A DNA stretch of 64,000 bases from Paenibacillus_AA sp045062745 (GTDB lineage Bacteria; Bacillota; Bacilli; Paenibacillales; NBRC-103111). This document shows positions 24,781 through 32,597 of the stretch, piece after piece (position 1 is the stretch's first letter; each line of letters begins with the position of its first letter). The position numbers were made by a program, and so were the translations under genes. The notes under the pieces were generated by a model. The model was not told the origin of the DNA. It ran no database searches and was given only the letters and a program-made list of their open reading frames with translations. Location of the stretch: positions 62,001 through 126,000 of the forward strand of contig NZ_JBJGED010000016.1 in NCBI RefSeq assembly GCF_045062745.1. Direction: 5' to 3'.

Positions 24781-25938
24781 TCAATCCTCCTTGAATTCGA
24801 CGCTGATCGGAATCAGCATGACGATTTTGGTTCCGGCATTCACGGCAGATTCCAGGTCCATGCGGCCCTCTAATAGCTCGACGCGCTCCCGCATGCCCAT
24901 GATGCCGAAATGCGAATTGCCTTTGTTGATCTGCAGCTCCATCCGTTCGAGACTGAAGCCTACTCCATTGTCCTGGATGACGAGCTTGACCATCTGCTTT
25001 TGGAACGTCACTTCTACGAATACATAACTGGCTCTGGCGTGCTTGACCACATTCGATAGCGCTTCCTGTACGAGGCGGAAGATGGCTACCTCCATCGCGG
25101 AGGGAAGCCGGCTCTCGACACCTACGACTTCGAACTTCATCCGGATCCGCGAGCGATCCTCGAAATCCTGTATGTATTTGCGCAGCGTTGGGATGAGCCC
25201 CAGATCGTCAAGCGCCATAGGCCGGAGGTTGAAAATAATTTTGCGCACTTCCTCCAGTCCGGATCGCACTTGCGTCTTCAAATCGGACAGCTCTTCCTTG
25301 ACGGCCCCGTATTCGCTCCGCGCCAGCATCCGCTCGGCGATCTCCGAGCGTAGTACGATGTTGGCCATCGCTTGCGCCGGTCCGTCATGAATTTCCCTTG
25401 CTATGCGCTTGCGCTCTTCTTCTTGGGCGAGGATGATCTTCAGCCCTACGATTTGCCGGTTTTTGGCCGACTCCAGAATACGGGTTACCTGATTCAGATC
25501 GCCGGACAAATATTCGAGCACGACGTTCATCTGCATGACGATTGCTTCCGCCCGCTCTATTTGCCGCTCCAGGTTCTTGATCCGCTTCTGCAGCTCGTCC
25601 CGCCGGTTTCTTAGCTGATGCTCCTTCTCCCTCGCAATCGTCAGCTGCAGTTGAAGCTGTGTGGCCGCTTCGTACGCAACCCGGATGTCCTCTTCCTTGA
25701 AACGGTGAAAATCCCGGCTCACTTCCGTAAGCCGGATTCTGGCCCGTTTGTATTCAATCTCAAGCCGGTCGACCTGATCGATCATCTGGGAGGCTTCGTC
25801 CTTCACCTGCTGGAGTTCCTTGTTCAGCGCCTCCCATTCGGAACGCACGCTTTCGGCAATTTCAAAGATTTGATATTTGCTAGACTCCATGACCCCTATG
25901 GCGTTTTTAATGACTTTGTCGATCGCATCGAATTGCAA
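24781..25938 (-). CDS. degS: Sensor histidine kinase DegS
   Basis: DegS is a cytosolic HPK7-family kinase. It has an N-terminal sensing/coiled-coil region (to about residue 170), a HisKA_3 dimerisation motif with the phospho-acceptor His near 184 (RKRIAREIHDGPAQAMA) and an HATPase domain (IQDNGVGFSLERM, GIMGMRERVELLEG). There is no transmembrane segment, as expected. I propose the TTG at 25938, which gives the 385 residues typical of the family. An ATG at 26016 would add 26 unconserved residues without a ribosome site. The start is therefore less certain than the gene. Confidence 0.92.
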   Translation of the reverse strand: MQFDAIDKVIKNAIGVMESSKYQIFEIAESVRSEWEALNKELQQVKDEASQMIDQVDRLEIEYKRARIRLTEVSRDFHRFKEEDIRVAYEAATQLQLQLTIAREKEHQLRNRRDELQKRIKNLERQIERAEAIVMQMNVVLEYLSGDLNQVTRILESAKNRQIVGLKIILAQEEERKRIAREIHDGPAQAMANIVLRSEIAERMLARSEYGAVKEELSDLKTQVRSGLEEVRKIIFNLRPMALDDLGLIPTLRKYIQDFEDRSRIRMKFEVVGVESRLPSAMEVAIFRLVQEALSNVVKHARASYVFVEVTFQKQMVKLVIQDNGVGFSLERMELQINKGNSHFGIMGMRERVELLEGRMDLESAVNAGTKIVMLIPISVEFKED

Positions 25939-26053
25939 GCCAACCAGAGCCCCTTTTTTCGCATTTGAGAACGAATCCGTCCCGGAATCCCATATTCCTT
26001 CTCTACATACTACCATATTTCTAGAGCTTTTGACGTGATGATATGGAACTAAA

Positions 26054-28756
26054 TTATTCCAGCGTGACTGAATATGTCGATTGATCCCATCCTACCTTCC
26101 ATCCCATTTTCTCCGACAAAAGTCTTAGAGGCACCATGGTCCGCTCCCCTACCAGCATGGGAGCTACTTCCGCCGTAACCACTTGCCCATCGATAATTAG
26201 GTCCGGCTTGTCGAGCCACATCTCCGCGTAGTGACTATCCTTGACCACCGTCACCTTGCGTTCCGCATCGCTCCAGGTCAATTGACCTCCCATGGCTTCT
26301 ACCACGAACCGTACCGGCACCATGGTGTTGTCTTTGTGCAGAATCGGCGCTTGATCCAGCTCGATGGTTGTTTGATTGACCGTCATGGTTGTGCGATTGA
26401 TCGCCAGTTTGACGAGATTCCGTGTCGCGTCGACCGTTGGCGCATATTGGAACGAAACGTCGTCGAATAGCACTTCGCCTTTACTAGCGCGCTCGTCCTG
26501 TCCTTGGGCCGGATTCGCCACGTACAGCCGCTTCAGCGTAATCGGATAGGCGACGCCATAAGAGCTAAGATCGGCCGTGAGCGTCTTCCAGTCCGTCCAG
26601 TTCATGTTCTGGCTCAGATCGATCAGCTTTGATGCGCCTTTCGCATCGATCACTTCGGCACGCACCCAGTTGAAGCTGTTGTCGCCCTTCACCTTCACCG
26701 ACAGCGTCTGCGGTTGGCCTTGCACCTGAATGCCACTGCCACCGAGTACCGCGTAAGCCGCTTTCGTGCCGGTTCCACCCGTGAAATCATAATTAATCGA
26801 CAAGGCGTAAGCGCCCGAAGGTACATTCGCCGCGGATAGGCGTTTCGCCGTCCCCTTCACTTCTGCCGGGAAACCGGTGAATGTGACCGGTGCCTTGTCC
26901 GTCTCAAAATCCAGCAATGTCTGCATCTGCCCCAGCGGCAGCGTCAGCATCGTCGTAAACCCGTCGTATTGCGCATACACGCGTCCCAGTTTGACGCCCG
27001 GGTCGATCGATTGCACCGTCAGCTTGTCGCCGTCGAACTGCCCTTTGAAGCCTTCCAGCTTCCATTGAATCCCTTGAGCCGGTACCGTCCGTGTCACGCC
27101 TTGCTTTGTAGTCGCGACTACCGGAAGTCTGTATATCGCGTTCGGCAGCAGCACGTTGGATGACGGTTGGATCTTCAGGCTGCTCAGCTGGTCCCGTCCG
27201 ATAATCTCCACATCCAGCTTTTTCGTTGCTGTTCCGGAGGTTACCGTCAAGGTCGTCTTTCCTGGCTTTTGAGCGGTAAATGTGTTGCCTTCCCACGTCC
27301 CGATCGGCTGCGAGCTGGACCATTGGGCCTGGGCCCCATTCGATCCGAATTGGACCGGATTGTAGTAATTGTCGTAGGCCTTTAGGCTATAAGAGGCCTT
27401 CTCCTGAAGGAACAACGTTGTAGGCCCCTTCACCAGAATGTCCTTGACGTCGGCCTTCGGCGCCATGGAGAACACCCCTACGCCGTTCACCACTTTACGC
27501 TCGTACCCGCTTCCATACTCGGTGTTGTTGGTCAAGACCGTTTGGAATTCGCCCAGGGGCCGGGTGACCAATTGCGTGGATCCGCCTCCGTCGAGGTTCA
27601 ACCCTTTCCAGACCCCGATCTTGATCATGAATTGCTGCAGTTCGGGCAAGCTGAGCCCTTTGCTGTCGCCTGCATTGTCCGCTGTGATCAAGTACGCGAA
27701 GCGCTGGTCCTTGGAATACCCCATCGCCGTTCTGGAGCGATAGCCGCCAATATCCGACACATCTCGCGAGAAGTAGGACGGTTTGCCTTCATCGACCAAA
27801 ATCGTATGGCCGCCGATCATCATTTTGAAGTTGGCCGCGTCGTAATTTTTGCTAAAATCCTGTCCGAATACTTTATAATCCGCTGCGATCTTGTCCCCTA
27901 CCTTCAGGTGCTGGCGGACGAATTCGTCAGCTTTCCCGGAAGCTCTTAGAATGTACCCGTCGACGGGAGCGATCTCATTGATAATGCCTGTAGTTACAAT
28001 CTTTTCGACGACTCCGTTCCGCACTAGAACCTCGGTCGGGACGGTTACCCCGTCATTGGACCGGTCGACCTGTCCCCACGTATTCGTGTACATGAACAGT
28101 CCGTCGATCATGCTATGCTTGTCCTGCTCGTGGATCCCATCGGCTTCGAACCAGTAATAGGTCTTGTTCACCCCGCCCAGCGGATAGGTCGCTCCGTCTT
28201 TGGCCGTCACTTGGCCTTGGAAGGTGAAGAGATCTACGATCGGCTTGTTGTCCTTTGTTAGGGCAAAGGAGAAAAAGCCTGGCAAATAAGGAGGCGTCGC
28301 GAGCAGCTTGCCGCTCATGACTTGCGGGCCCATCGGCACCCCTTCGGCCTGCGTATTGTAGAAGTCCCCATTGATCGCGGCTACCGCGCCGGTCTCATTC
28401 GCCATTTCGCGCACGGTTTGCTTCTTCGTGAACTGCCCCTTAGTCCCGGCCATGGTATCCAGACGCACCATCGGGTTCTGGAGGTCGACCTCGACTACGT
28501 CTGCTTTTACTTTTACCGGCGTTTTGTTGCGGTCGAAATTGTACTCATAGTGCTTCAGGATGGCACCATATGTCAGCGGCTCCTGACTGATGAACGTCAC
28601 GGGTGAATCGGCCGGACTGGCTGCTTTGGCCGGAATCGCGGTTGTCGTCCATATGGCCTGCAGGAGCACGGCCGCGGCTAAGGCGGGGATGAGTTTCCGT
28701 TTCTTCGTTTGGGCAGTAGGTTCTGCTTGAGGGGGGACTGATTGGAAGCCTGACAT
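26054..28756 (-). CDS. Exported phosphodiester glycosidase-like protein with copper-amine-oxidase-type C-terminal domain
   Basis: An exported protein of about 900 residues. It has an N-terminal hydrophobic signal segment (RKLIPALAAAVLLQAIWTT, followed by AKAA). It continues with an NAGPA/phosphodiester-glycosidase domain at roughly 90-430 (VAAINGDFYNTQAEGVPMG; MGYSKDQRFAYLITAD; GLNLDGGGSTQLV), then Ig-like and carbohydrate-binding-like beta regions. The end is a copper-amine-oxidase-N-type stalk domain (VPVRFVVEAMGGQLTWSD, VPLRLLSEKMGWKVGWD). Family members remove GlcNAc from phosphodiester-linked glycans, so wall polymer processing is plausible but unproven. ATG 28756 has GAGAGG nine bases upstream. 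Confidence 0.85.
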   Translation of the reverse strand: MSGFQSVPPQAEPTAQTKKRKLIPALAAAVLLQAIWTTTAIPAKAASPADSPVTFISQEPLTYGAILKHYEYNFDRNKTPVKVKADVVEVDLQNPMVRLDTMAGTKGQFTKKQTVREMANETGAVAAINGDFYNTQAEGVPMGPQVMSGKLLATPPYLPGFFSFALTKDNKPIVDLFTFQGQVTAKDGATYPLGGVNKTYYWFEADGIHEQDKHSMIDGLFMYTNTWGQVDRSNDGVTVPTEVLVRNGVVEKIVTTGIINEIAPVDGYILRASGKADEFVRQHLKVGDKIAADYKVFGQDFSKNYDAANFKMMIGGHTILVDEGKPSYFSRDVSDIGGYRSRTAMGYSKDQRFAYLITADNAGDSKGLSLPELQQFMIKIGVWKGLNLDGGGSTQLVTRPLGEFQTVLTNNTEYGSGYERKVVNGVGVFSMAPKADVKDILVKGPTTLFLQEKASYSLKAYDNYYNPVQFGSNGAQAQWSSSQPIGTWEGNTFTAQKPGKTTLTVTSGTATKKLDVEIIGRDQLSSLKIQPSSNVLLPNAIYRLPVVATTKQGVTRTVPAQGIQWKLEGFKGQFDGDKLTVQSIDPGVKLGRVYAQYDGFTTMLTLPLGQMQTLLDFETDKAPVTFTGFPAEVKGTAKRLSAANVPSGAYALSINYDFTGGTGTKAAYAVLGGSGIQVQGQPQTLSVKVKGDNSFNWVRAEVIDAKGASKLIDLSQNMNWTDWKTLTADLSSYGVAYPITLKRLYVANPAQGQDERASKGEVLFDDVSFQYAPTVDATRNLVKLAINRTTMTVNQTTIELDQAPILHKDNTMVPVRFVVEAMGGQLTWSDAERKVTVVKDSHYAEMWLDKPDLIIDGQVVTAEVAPMLVGERTMVPLRLLSEKMGWKVGWDQSTYSVTLE

Positions 28757-28936
28757 AACCTTTTTCCTCTCCATCTCTCGTTAGTTGGTATCTCTCTCTA
28801 GTAATATAGACTCTGCTTTTAGCCAAAAAGTTACGATCTTTTTACCGGTTGTCGCCGGAACGTGACTTTAGGCCTGCTTTATAGCATTCGTAGCAGAGTT
28901 CGACTTTTGAGAGGATGGAGAGGCGCGAATCTCAGG

Positions 28937-29896
28937 TTATACTAGCACGGGTTCTTTTGCAGGTTGGAAGGCTGTTGGGCATAGGCTTTCGTATAGCAGC
29001 GCTTGCAGTTCTAGGGAGCGAAGTTGTTGGACGGGGTCTTTCCATATCCGTAACAAAGTGCGTACTTCGTCGGAATCAAACCAGTTCAGGAACATCATAG
29101 CTCGGATCGACATCAGACTGATGGCGTTCGCCTTCTCGTGGATCGAGGAGTGTTGTTGATTGCGTGCTAGCCATTCGTCTAGCGGAAATTGTTTGTAGGC
29201 ATACCGGATCAGCACAGGATGGGTTTGCCTGAGGTGCTGGACTAGTTTCAGCACTCCATTCAAGATTCGTGGATAGCTCGCCAACCGATCGGAACTCACA
29301 TAATCCGAGAACCACTGGTCGAATCCGGCTTCGCTATCGCTTCTTTTGGATAAGTAAGGCTTGGCCTGGAGCAGCAGCTGGATGAGACATGCTTCTAACA
29401 CCACGGTTTCGAGCGGTGATCCCGTCAAAGCTAAAGCATGCATATCGAATTTCTTAAAAGACATAGGAATGCCGATGAACCGGCGGACTGCCATGTCGAA
29501 CATAAGCTTTAATTCCAGATCGGCGGGTGACAGCTGTTCAAAGACCTGCACTAGCTTAATTTTTAGCCTAAGTGTGGGAGCATAAGGACGAACTCCTGTT
29601 GGAGTGTACAGGCGGGTAAATAAGTGATCCGCGATAGTGAAGTCGATACGGTTTTCGATTTTGCTCCAGAAGGGGTGATTCGGGATCTCGGAAAATGTAA
29701 TGTGGTCGGAAATGGTGAGGGCTCCGAAATTGTGGAATTTGCTTGGTTTGAACGTTGTCGCTTGCTTGACTATGGCCTCCGCATACGCCTTAGCCGCCAT
29801 ATATTCTAGCTGTCTGCTTTTGCGAGTTTCCTTGATGGGCTTCATCTTTAACTTTGATTTCTTATCCAAATGAGCGAGTACTACTATTCTTCTCAA
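28937..29896 (-). pseudogene. Truncated IS1182-like transposase (N-terminal part only)
   Basis: A 319-residue product resembling the N-terminal DUF772-type region of IS1182/IS5-class transposases (IADHLFTRLYTPTGVRPYAPTLRLKIKLVQ; FDMAVRRFIGIPM), followed by a helical part. The DDE catalytic domain that should follow is absent, and the flanking 160-200 bases cannot hold it. I found no inverted terminal repeats. The TTG start at 29896 has AAGGGG eight bases upstream, so it may still be translated. It is isolated between the glycosidase gene and metK. Family assignment is tentative. Confidence 0.6.
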
Positions 29897-30019
29897 CGGC
29901 CCAACCCCTTTTTTTCTTCAATTTCCTATATTATACAACAATTCTCGCATAAATCTAGGTCTTTTGGGAGATTTTAACTGTTATATTTTCCGTGCAATTT
30001 CGGCAAAATCATACAAAAA

Positions 30020-30061
30020 ACCACCCTATTCGCGATTCAAGGGATTCGCTCATAGAGTGGT
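30020..30061 (-). terminator. Terminator of metK
   Basis: ACCACTCTAT pairs with ATAGGGTGGT (10 bp, one G-U), enclosing a second stem GCGA-TC/GA-TCGC, followed by TTTTTTG in the minus-strand transcript. It lies about 35 bases after the metK stop. Confidence 0.88.
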
Positions 30062-30095
30062 CTGCGGTGATGTGTTTCGCGGTGCCTGTTGGGTT

Positions 30096-31304
30096 CTAGA
30101 CGAGCGCTTCTTTGCGCAGCTGCTCGGCTTTGTCCGTGCGCTCCCACGGTACATCGATATCGGTGCGGCCGAAGTGGCCGTAAGCAGCCGTTTGGCGATA
30201 GATCGGGTTGCGGAGCTGCAGTTCCTTGATGATGCCGGCCGGACGCAAGTCGAAGTTGCTGCGAATCACTTCCACCAGCTTCTCTTCGCTCACCTTGCCT
30301 GTACCGAACGTGTCGACGGAGATCGACACTGGACGCGCTACCCCAATGGCATACGCCAATTGGATCTCGCATTTGTCGGCCAGGCCAGCGGCGACGATAT
30401 TCTTAGCTACATAGCGCGCAGCGTATGCCGCGGAACGGTCGACCTTCGTCGGATCCTTACCAGAGAATGCGCCGCCGCCATGACGAGCGTAACCGCCGTA
30501 GGTGTCGACGATAATCTTGCGGCCGGTCAAGCCAGCATCACCTTGCGGTCCGCCGATGACGAACCGACCTGTTGGGTTGATGAAGTAGTTCGTGGCTGCG
30601 TCCAGCCATTCAGCCGGTACAACCGGTTTGATCACGTGCTCTTTGATATCGTTTTGGATTTGCTCCAGGGTGATTTCTTCGGCATGCTGCGTCGAGACGA
30701 CGATTGCATCTACCCGAACCGGTTTGTTGTTCTCGTCATATTCGACGGTCACTTGCGTCTTGCCATCTGGACGCAGGTAAGGCAATGTTCCATTCTTGCG
30801 CACTTCGGACAAGCGGCGAGCGAGACGGTGCGCCAAGGCGATTGGCAATGGCATCAGTTCAGGAGTCTCGTTCACGGCGAACCCGAACATGAGGCCTTGG
30901 TCCCCGGCGCCGAGCGCTTCGATCTGCTCGTCCGTCATGGTGCCCTCTTTGGCCTCCAGAGCCTTGTCGACGCCCATTGCGATGTCGGCGGACTGCTCGT
31001 TCAGCGAAGTCAATACCGCGCAAGTTGACGCGTCAAAGCCGTACTTCGCACGGGTATAGCCGATTTCCTTAATCGTTTTGCGAACGATCGCCGGAATATC
31101 GACATAATCGGCGCTGCTGCTAATTTCCCCGATCACGAGCACCAAGCCCGTCGCTACGGATACTTCGCAAGCTACGCGCGCATTGGGATCGTTTTGCAGG
31201 AATGCATCCAGCACGGCGTCCGAGATTTGATCGCATATTTTATCCGGATGTCCCTCTGTTACCGACTCGGATGTGAACAAACGTCTGCCCTTCGTTACTG
31301 CCAT
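30096..31304 (-). CDS. metK: S-adenosylmethionine synthetase
   Basis: MetK makes SAM from methionine and ATP in the cytosol. The 402-residue protein has the family motifs SESVTEGHPDKICDQISDAVLDAFL, GAGDQGLMFGFA, and the P-loop-like GGAFSGKDPTKVDRSAAY. ATG 31304 with an upstream GGAGG gives the canonical start MAVTKGRRLFTSES; the 36 codons further upstream are untranslated leader. The leader is short and carries an attenuator-like hairpin instead of the S-box riboswitch usual for Bacillus metK. SAM is also the cofactor for FliB. Confidence 0.97.
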   Translation of the reverse strand: MAVTKGRRLFTSESVTEGHPDKICDQISDAVLDAFLQNDPNARVACEVSVATGLVLVIGEISSSADYVDIPAIVRKTIKEIGYTRAKYGFDASTCAVLTSLNEQSADIAMGVDKALEAKEGTMTDEQIEALGAGDQGLMFGFAVNETPELMPLPIALAHRLARRLSEVRKNGTLPYLRPDGKTQVTVEYDENNKPVRVDAIVVSTQHAEEITLEQIQNDIKEHVIKPVVPAEWLDAATNYFINPTGRFVIGGPQGDAGLTGRKIIVDTYGGYARHGGGAFSGKDPTKVDRSAAYAARYVAKNIVAAGLADKCEIQLAYAIGVARPVSISVDTFGTGKVSEEKLVEVIRSNFDLRPAGIIKELQLRNPIYRQTAAYGHFGRTDIDVPWERTDKAEQLRKEALV

Positions 31305-31375
31305 GTGTGAATCAACCTCCTGGAACATAGTATATAATAAGATCATTGAATCTACACACGAAGCGTTCTCCGCCC

Positions 31376-31408
31376 AAAAAAATGAACCTTTTCCGATTGG
31401 AAAAGGTT
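31376..31408 (-). terminator. Attenuator-like terminator in the metK leader
   Basis: AACCTTTTCC pairs with GGAAAAGGTT (10 bp, AATC loop), followed by CA and seven U, about 23 bases after the predicted start of transcription and 70 bases before the metK start codon. An upstream GAAGGT (31424-31429) with TGC can pair instead with GCA-ACCTTTTC, disrupting the terminator. A terminator/antiterminator switch is inferred. Alternatively this could be simply the terminator of the upstream SASP gene. Confidence 0.65.
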
Positions 31409-31437
31409 GCATCTGATAGCATGACCTTCAACATAAA

Positions 31438-31466
31438 ATTTTACTGGATTTGTCGACAGGTGTCAA
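31438..31466 (-). promoter_or_regulatory. Sigma-A promoter of metK
   Basis: A perfect TTGACA (31461-31466), a 17-base spacer and TAAAAT (31438-31443) on the minus strand, just downstream of the SASP stop codon. Confidence 0.88.
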
Positions 31467-31491
31467 CAAAAGGAACGCCCAAAGATGATGG

Positions 31492-31770
31492 TTAAGATTG
31501 CAAAGTTTGCATGGATTGTTGCTGCGCATATTGAACCAGACGTTGCGTAATGGTGCCTCCTACGGCGCCAGCATCCCGGGACGTCACATGCCCCCAATAA
31601 TCCTCGCCTACACTGCCGGCTGCCACCGTACCGAGCTCGGTTGCAAATTCGACATTATGCACGCTGGACCGGCCGGCGCCCACGGGAATGCCTAGCTCTG
31701 CGGCAATTTCGTATTTCATTTGATCCAAGGCTTTGCTGCACTCGGGTACCAGTTGTCGATTTCTAGCCAT
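31492..31770 (-). CDS. Alpha/beta-type small acid-soluble spore protein
   Basis: A 92-residue SASP that coats and protects spore DNA and is degraded at germination. It has the family core LDQMKYEIAAELGI and the C-terminal motif GGTITQRLVQYAQQQ. The GPR protease region corresponds to YEIAAELG. ATG 31770 has AAGGAGG nine bases upstream. A sigma-G type promoter precedes it. Several ssp paralogues usually exist, so no specific symbol is given. Confidence 0.93.
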   Translation of the reverse strand: MARNRQLVPECSKALDQMKYEIAAELGIPVGAGRSSVHNVEFATELGTVAAGSVGEDYWGHVTSRDAGAVGGTITQRLVQYAQQQSMQTLQS

Positions 31771-31800
31771 CTACAGAGACCTCCTTGAGTGGTGTATCTA

Positions 31801-31829
31801 TAGTATGGCTGGGGTGACTTTGTTCACCC
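31801..31829 (-). promoter_or_regulatory. Sigma-G type promoter of the SASP gene
   Basis: The minus strand has CATACTA (31801-31807), an exact match to the forespore -10 pattern CATWMTA. GGGTG lies 17 bases upstream as a weak -35. It ends about 30 bases before the SASP start. Confidence 0.6.
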
Positions 31830-31862
31830 GTCCATCTTGTTGTCAGAACCGGGGAAAACAGG

Positions 31863-32492
31863 TTAAGGAATAATATAGCCGCCGCGCACCATAATATAGA
31901 TGTCGCCTACATTTTTGGGATCCGGCTTAACGCCGCGTCCTTCACGCGGGAAGATCAACAGGTGGTTGTTCTCGACGGCTGCTCCGGCTGGGATGTCTTT
32001 ACCTGCAGTTACGTCGGGGATGCCGTTATCGTCGTTGCTCACCGCTATCGTTTTGCCGGTACGTACGATCAGCTCCGCGCCTACGCCGGCATAGATCGTC
32101 TTGCCTGGGGGAAGCTGGACGACTTGGAGCTGCCCGTCAACGCTTGTCCCGGTGCCCGGAGTCGTTCCAGTACCCGAACCTGTTCCTGGGCTTCCAGTGC
32201 CCGATCCTAGCCCTCCTGCGGCCAGCTCCTGCTTCAATTTCGCGATCTCCGCTGCCACGGCCTGCTGAATCGCCGCATCGGTCGCCGGTTGCTTCGTAAT
32301 CGCTTCGGCCACCTTTTGATTGATTTGCTGGTCAAAATAGCTCTTGGTGATCACAGGGTCGTCTACAGAGCCCGGTTGCGTGCTGCTTGTCGTGCCCCCG
32401 TCCGCTGCATTCGAGATGATCGTTGTACCCAGCCAGATGGCTCCGCCTAACAATACAGGGACGTAGAGCAATTTCAGTTTCTTAGGATGCAT
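31863..32492 (-). CDS. Exported or membrane-anchored protein of unknown function
   Basis: A 209-residue protein not recognised by name. It starts with a basic signal-type segment (MHPKKLKLLYVPVLLGGAIWLGTTIIS), then a helical region (KSYFDQQINQKVAEAITKQ... AEIAKLKQEL) likely to form a coiled coil. A Gly/Ser/Thr/Pro linker follows, then a compact beta-rich C-terminal domain with VVQLPPGKTIYAGVGAELIVRTGKT. The layout of anchor, coiled coil, flexible linker and small domain suggests a cell-surface protein. ATG 32492 has AGGAG upstream. It lies next to the S-layer genes. Confidence 0.8.
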   Translation of the reverse strand: MHPKKLKLLYVPVLLGGAIWLGTTIISNAADGGTTSSTQPGSVDDPVITKSYFDQQINQKVAEAITKQPATDAAIQQAVAAEIAKLKQELAAGGLGSGTGSPGTGSGTGTTPGTGTSVDGQLQVVQLPPGKTIYAGVGAELIVRTGKTIAVSNDDNGIPDVTAGKDIPAGAAVENNHLLIFPREGRGVKPDPKNVGDIYIMVRGGYIIP

Positions 32493-32542
32493 CGGTTCTC
32501 CTCCCGTGTCTAGCAATCTCCTTCCCTACTATAGCACAGAGA

Positions 32543-32575
32543 GCCGAGCCGTGTCTCCGCAGACACAGACTCGGC
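32543..32575 (-). terminator. Stem-loop downstream of the 722-residue exported protein gene
   Basis: GCCGAG and CTCGGC enclose a second stem TGTGTC/GACAC, forming one long hairpin 20-50 bases after the stop. The following transcript has only UCUCU, so termination may be inefficient and the next gene read through. Confidence 0.6.
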
Positions 32576-32597
32576 ACTTTGGTGTTCAAACGTTTGA

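Noticed and set aside
28757..30095. Complete insertion sequence with terminal inverted repeats
   Set aside because: No matching inverted repeats or target duplication could be seen on either side of the transposase-like frame, and the catalytic half is missing.
31305..31491. S-box (SAM-I) riboswitch before metK
   Set aside because: The space between promoter and terminator is only about 23 bases and the S-box core sequences are absent.
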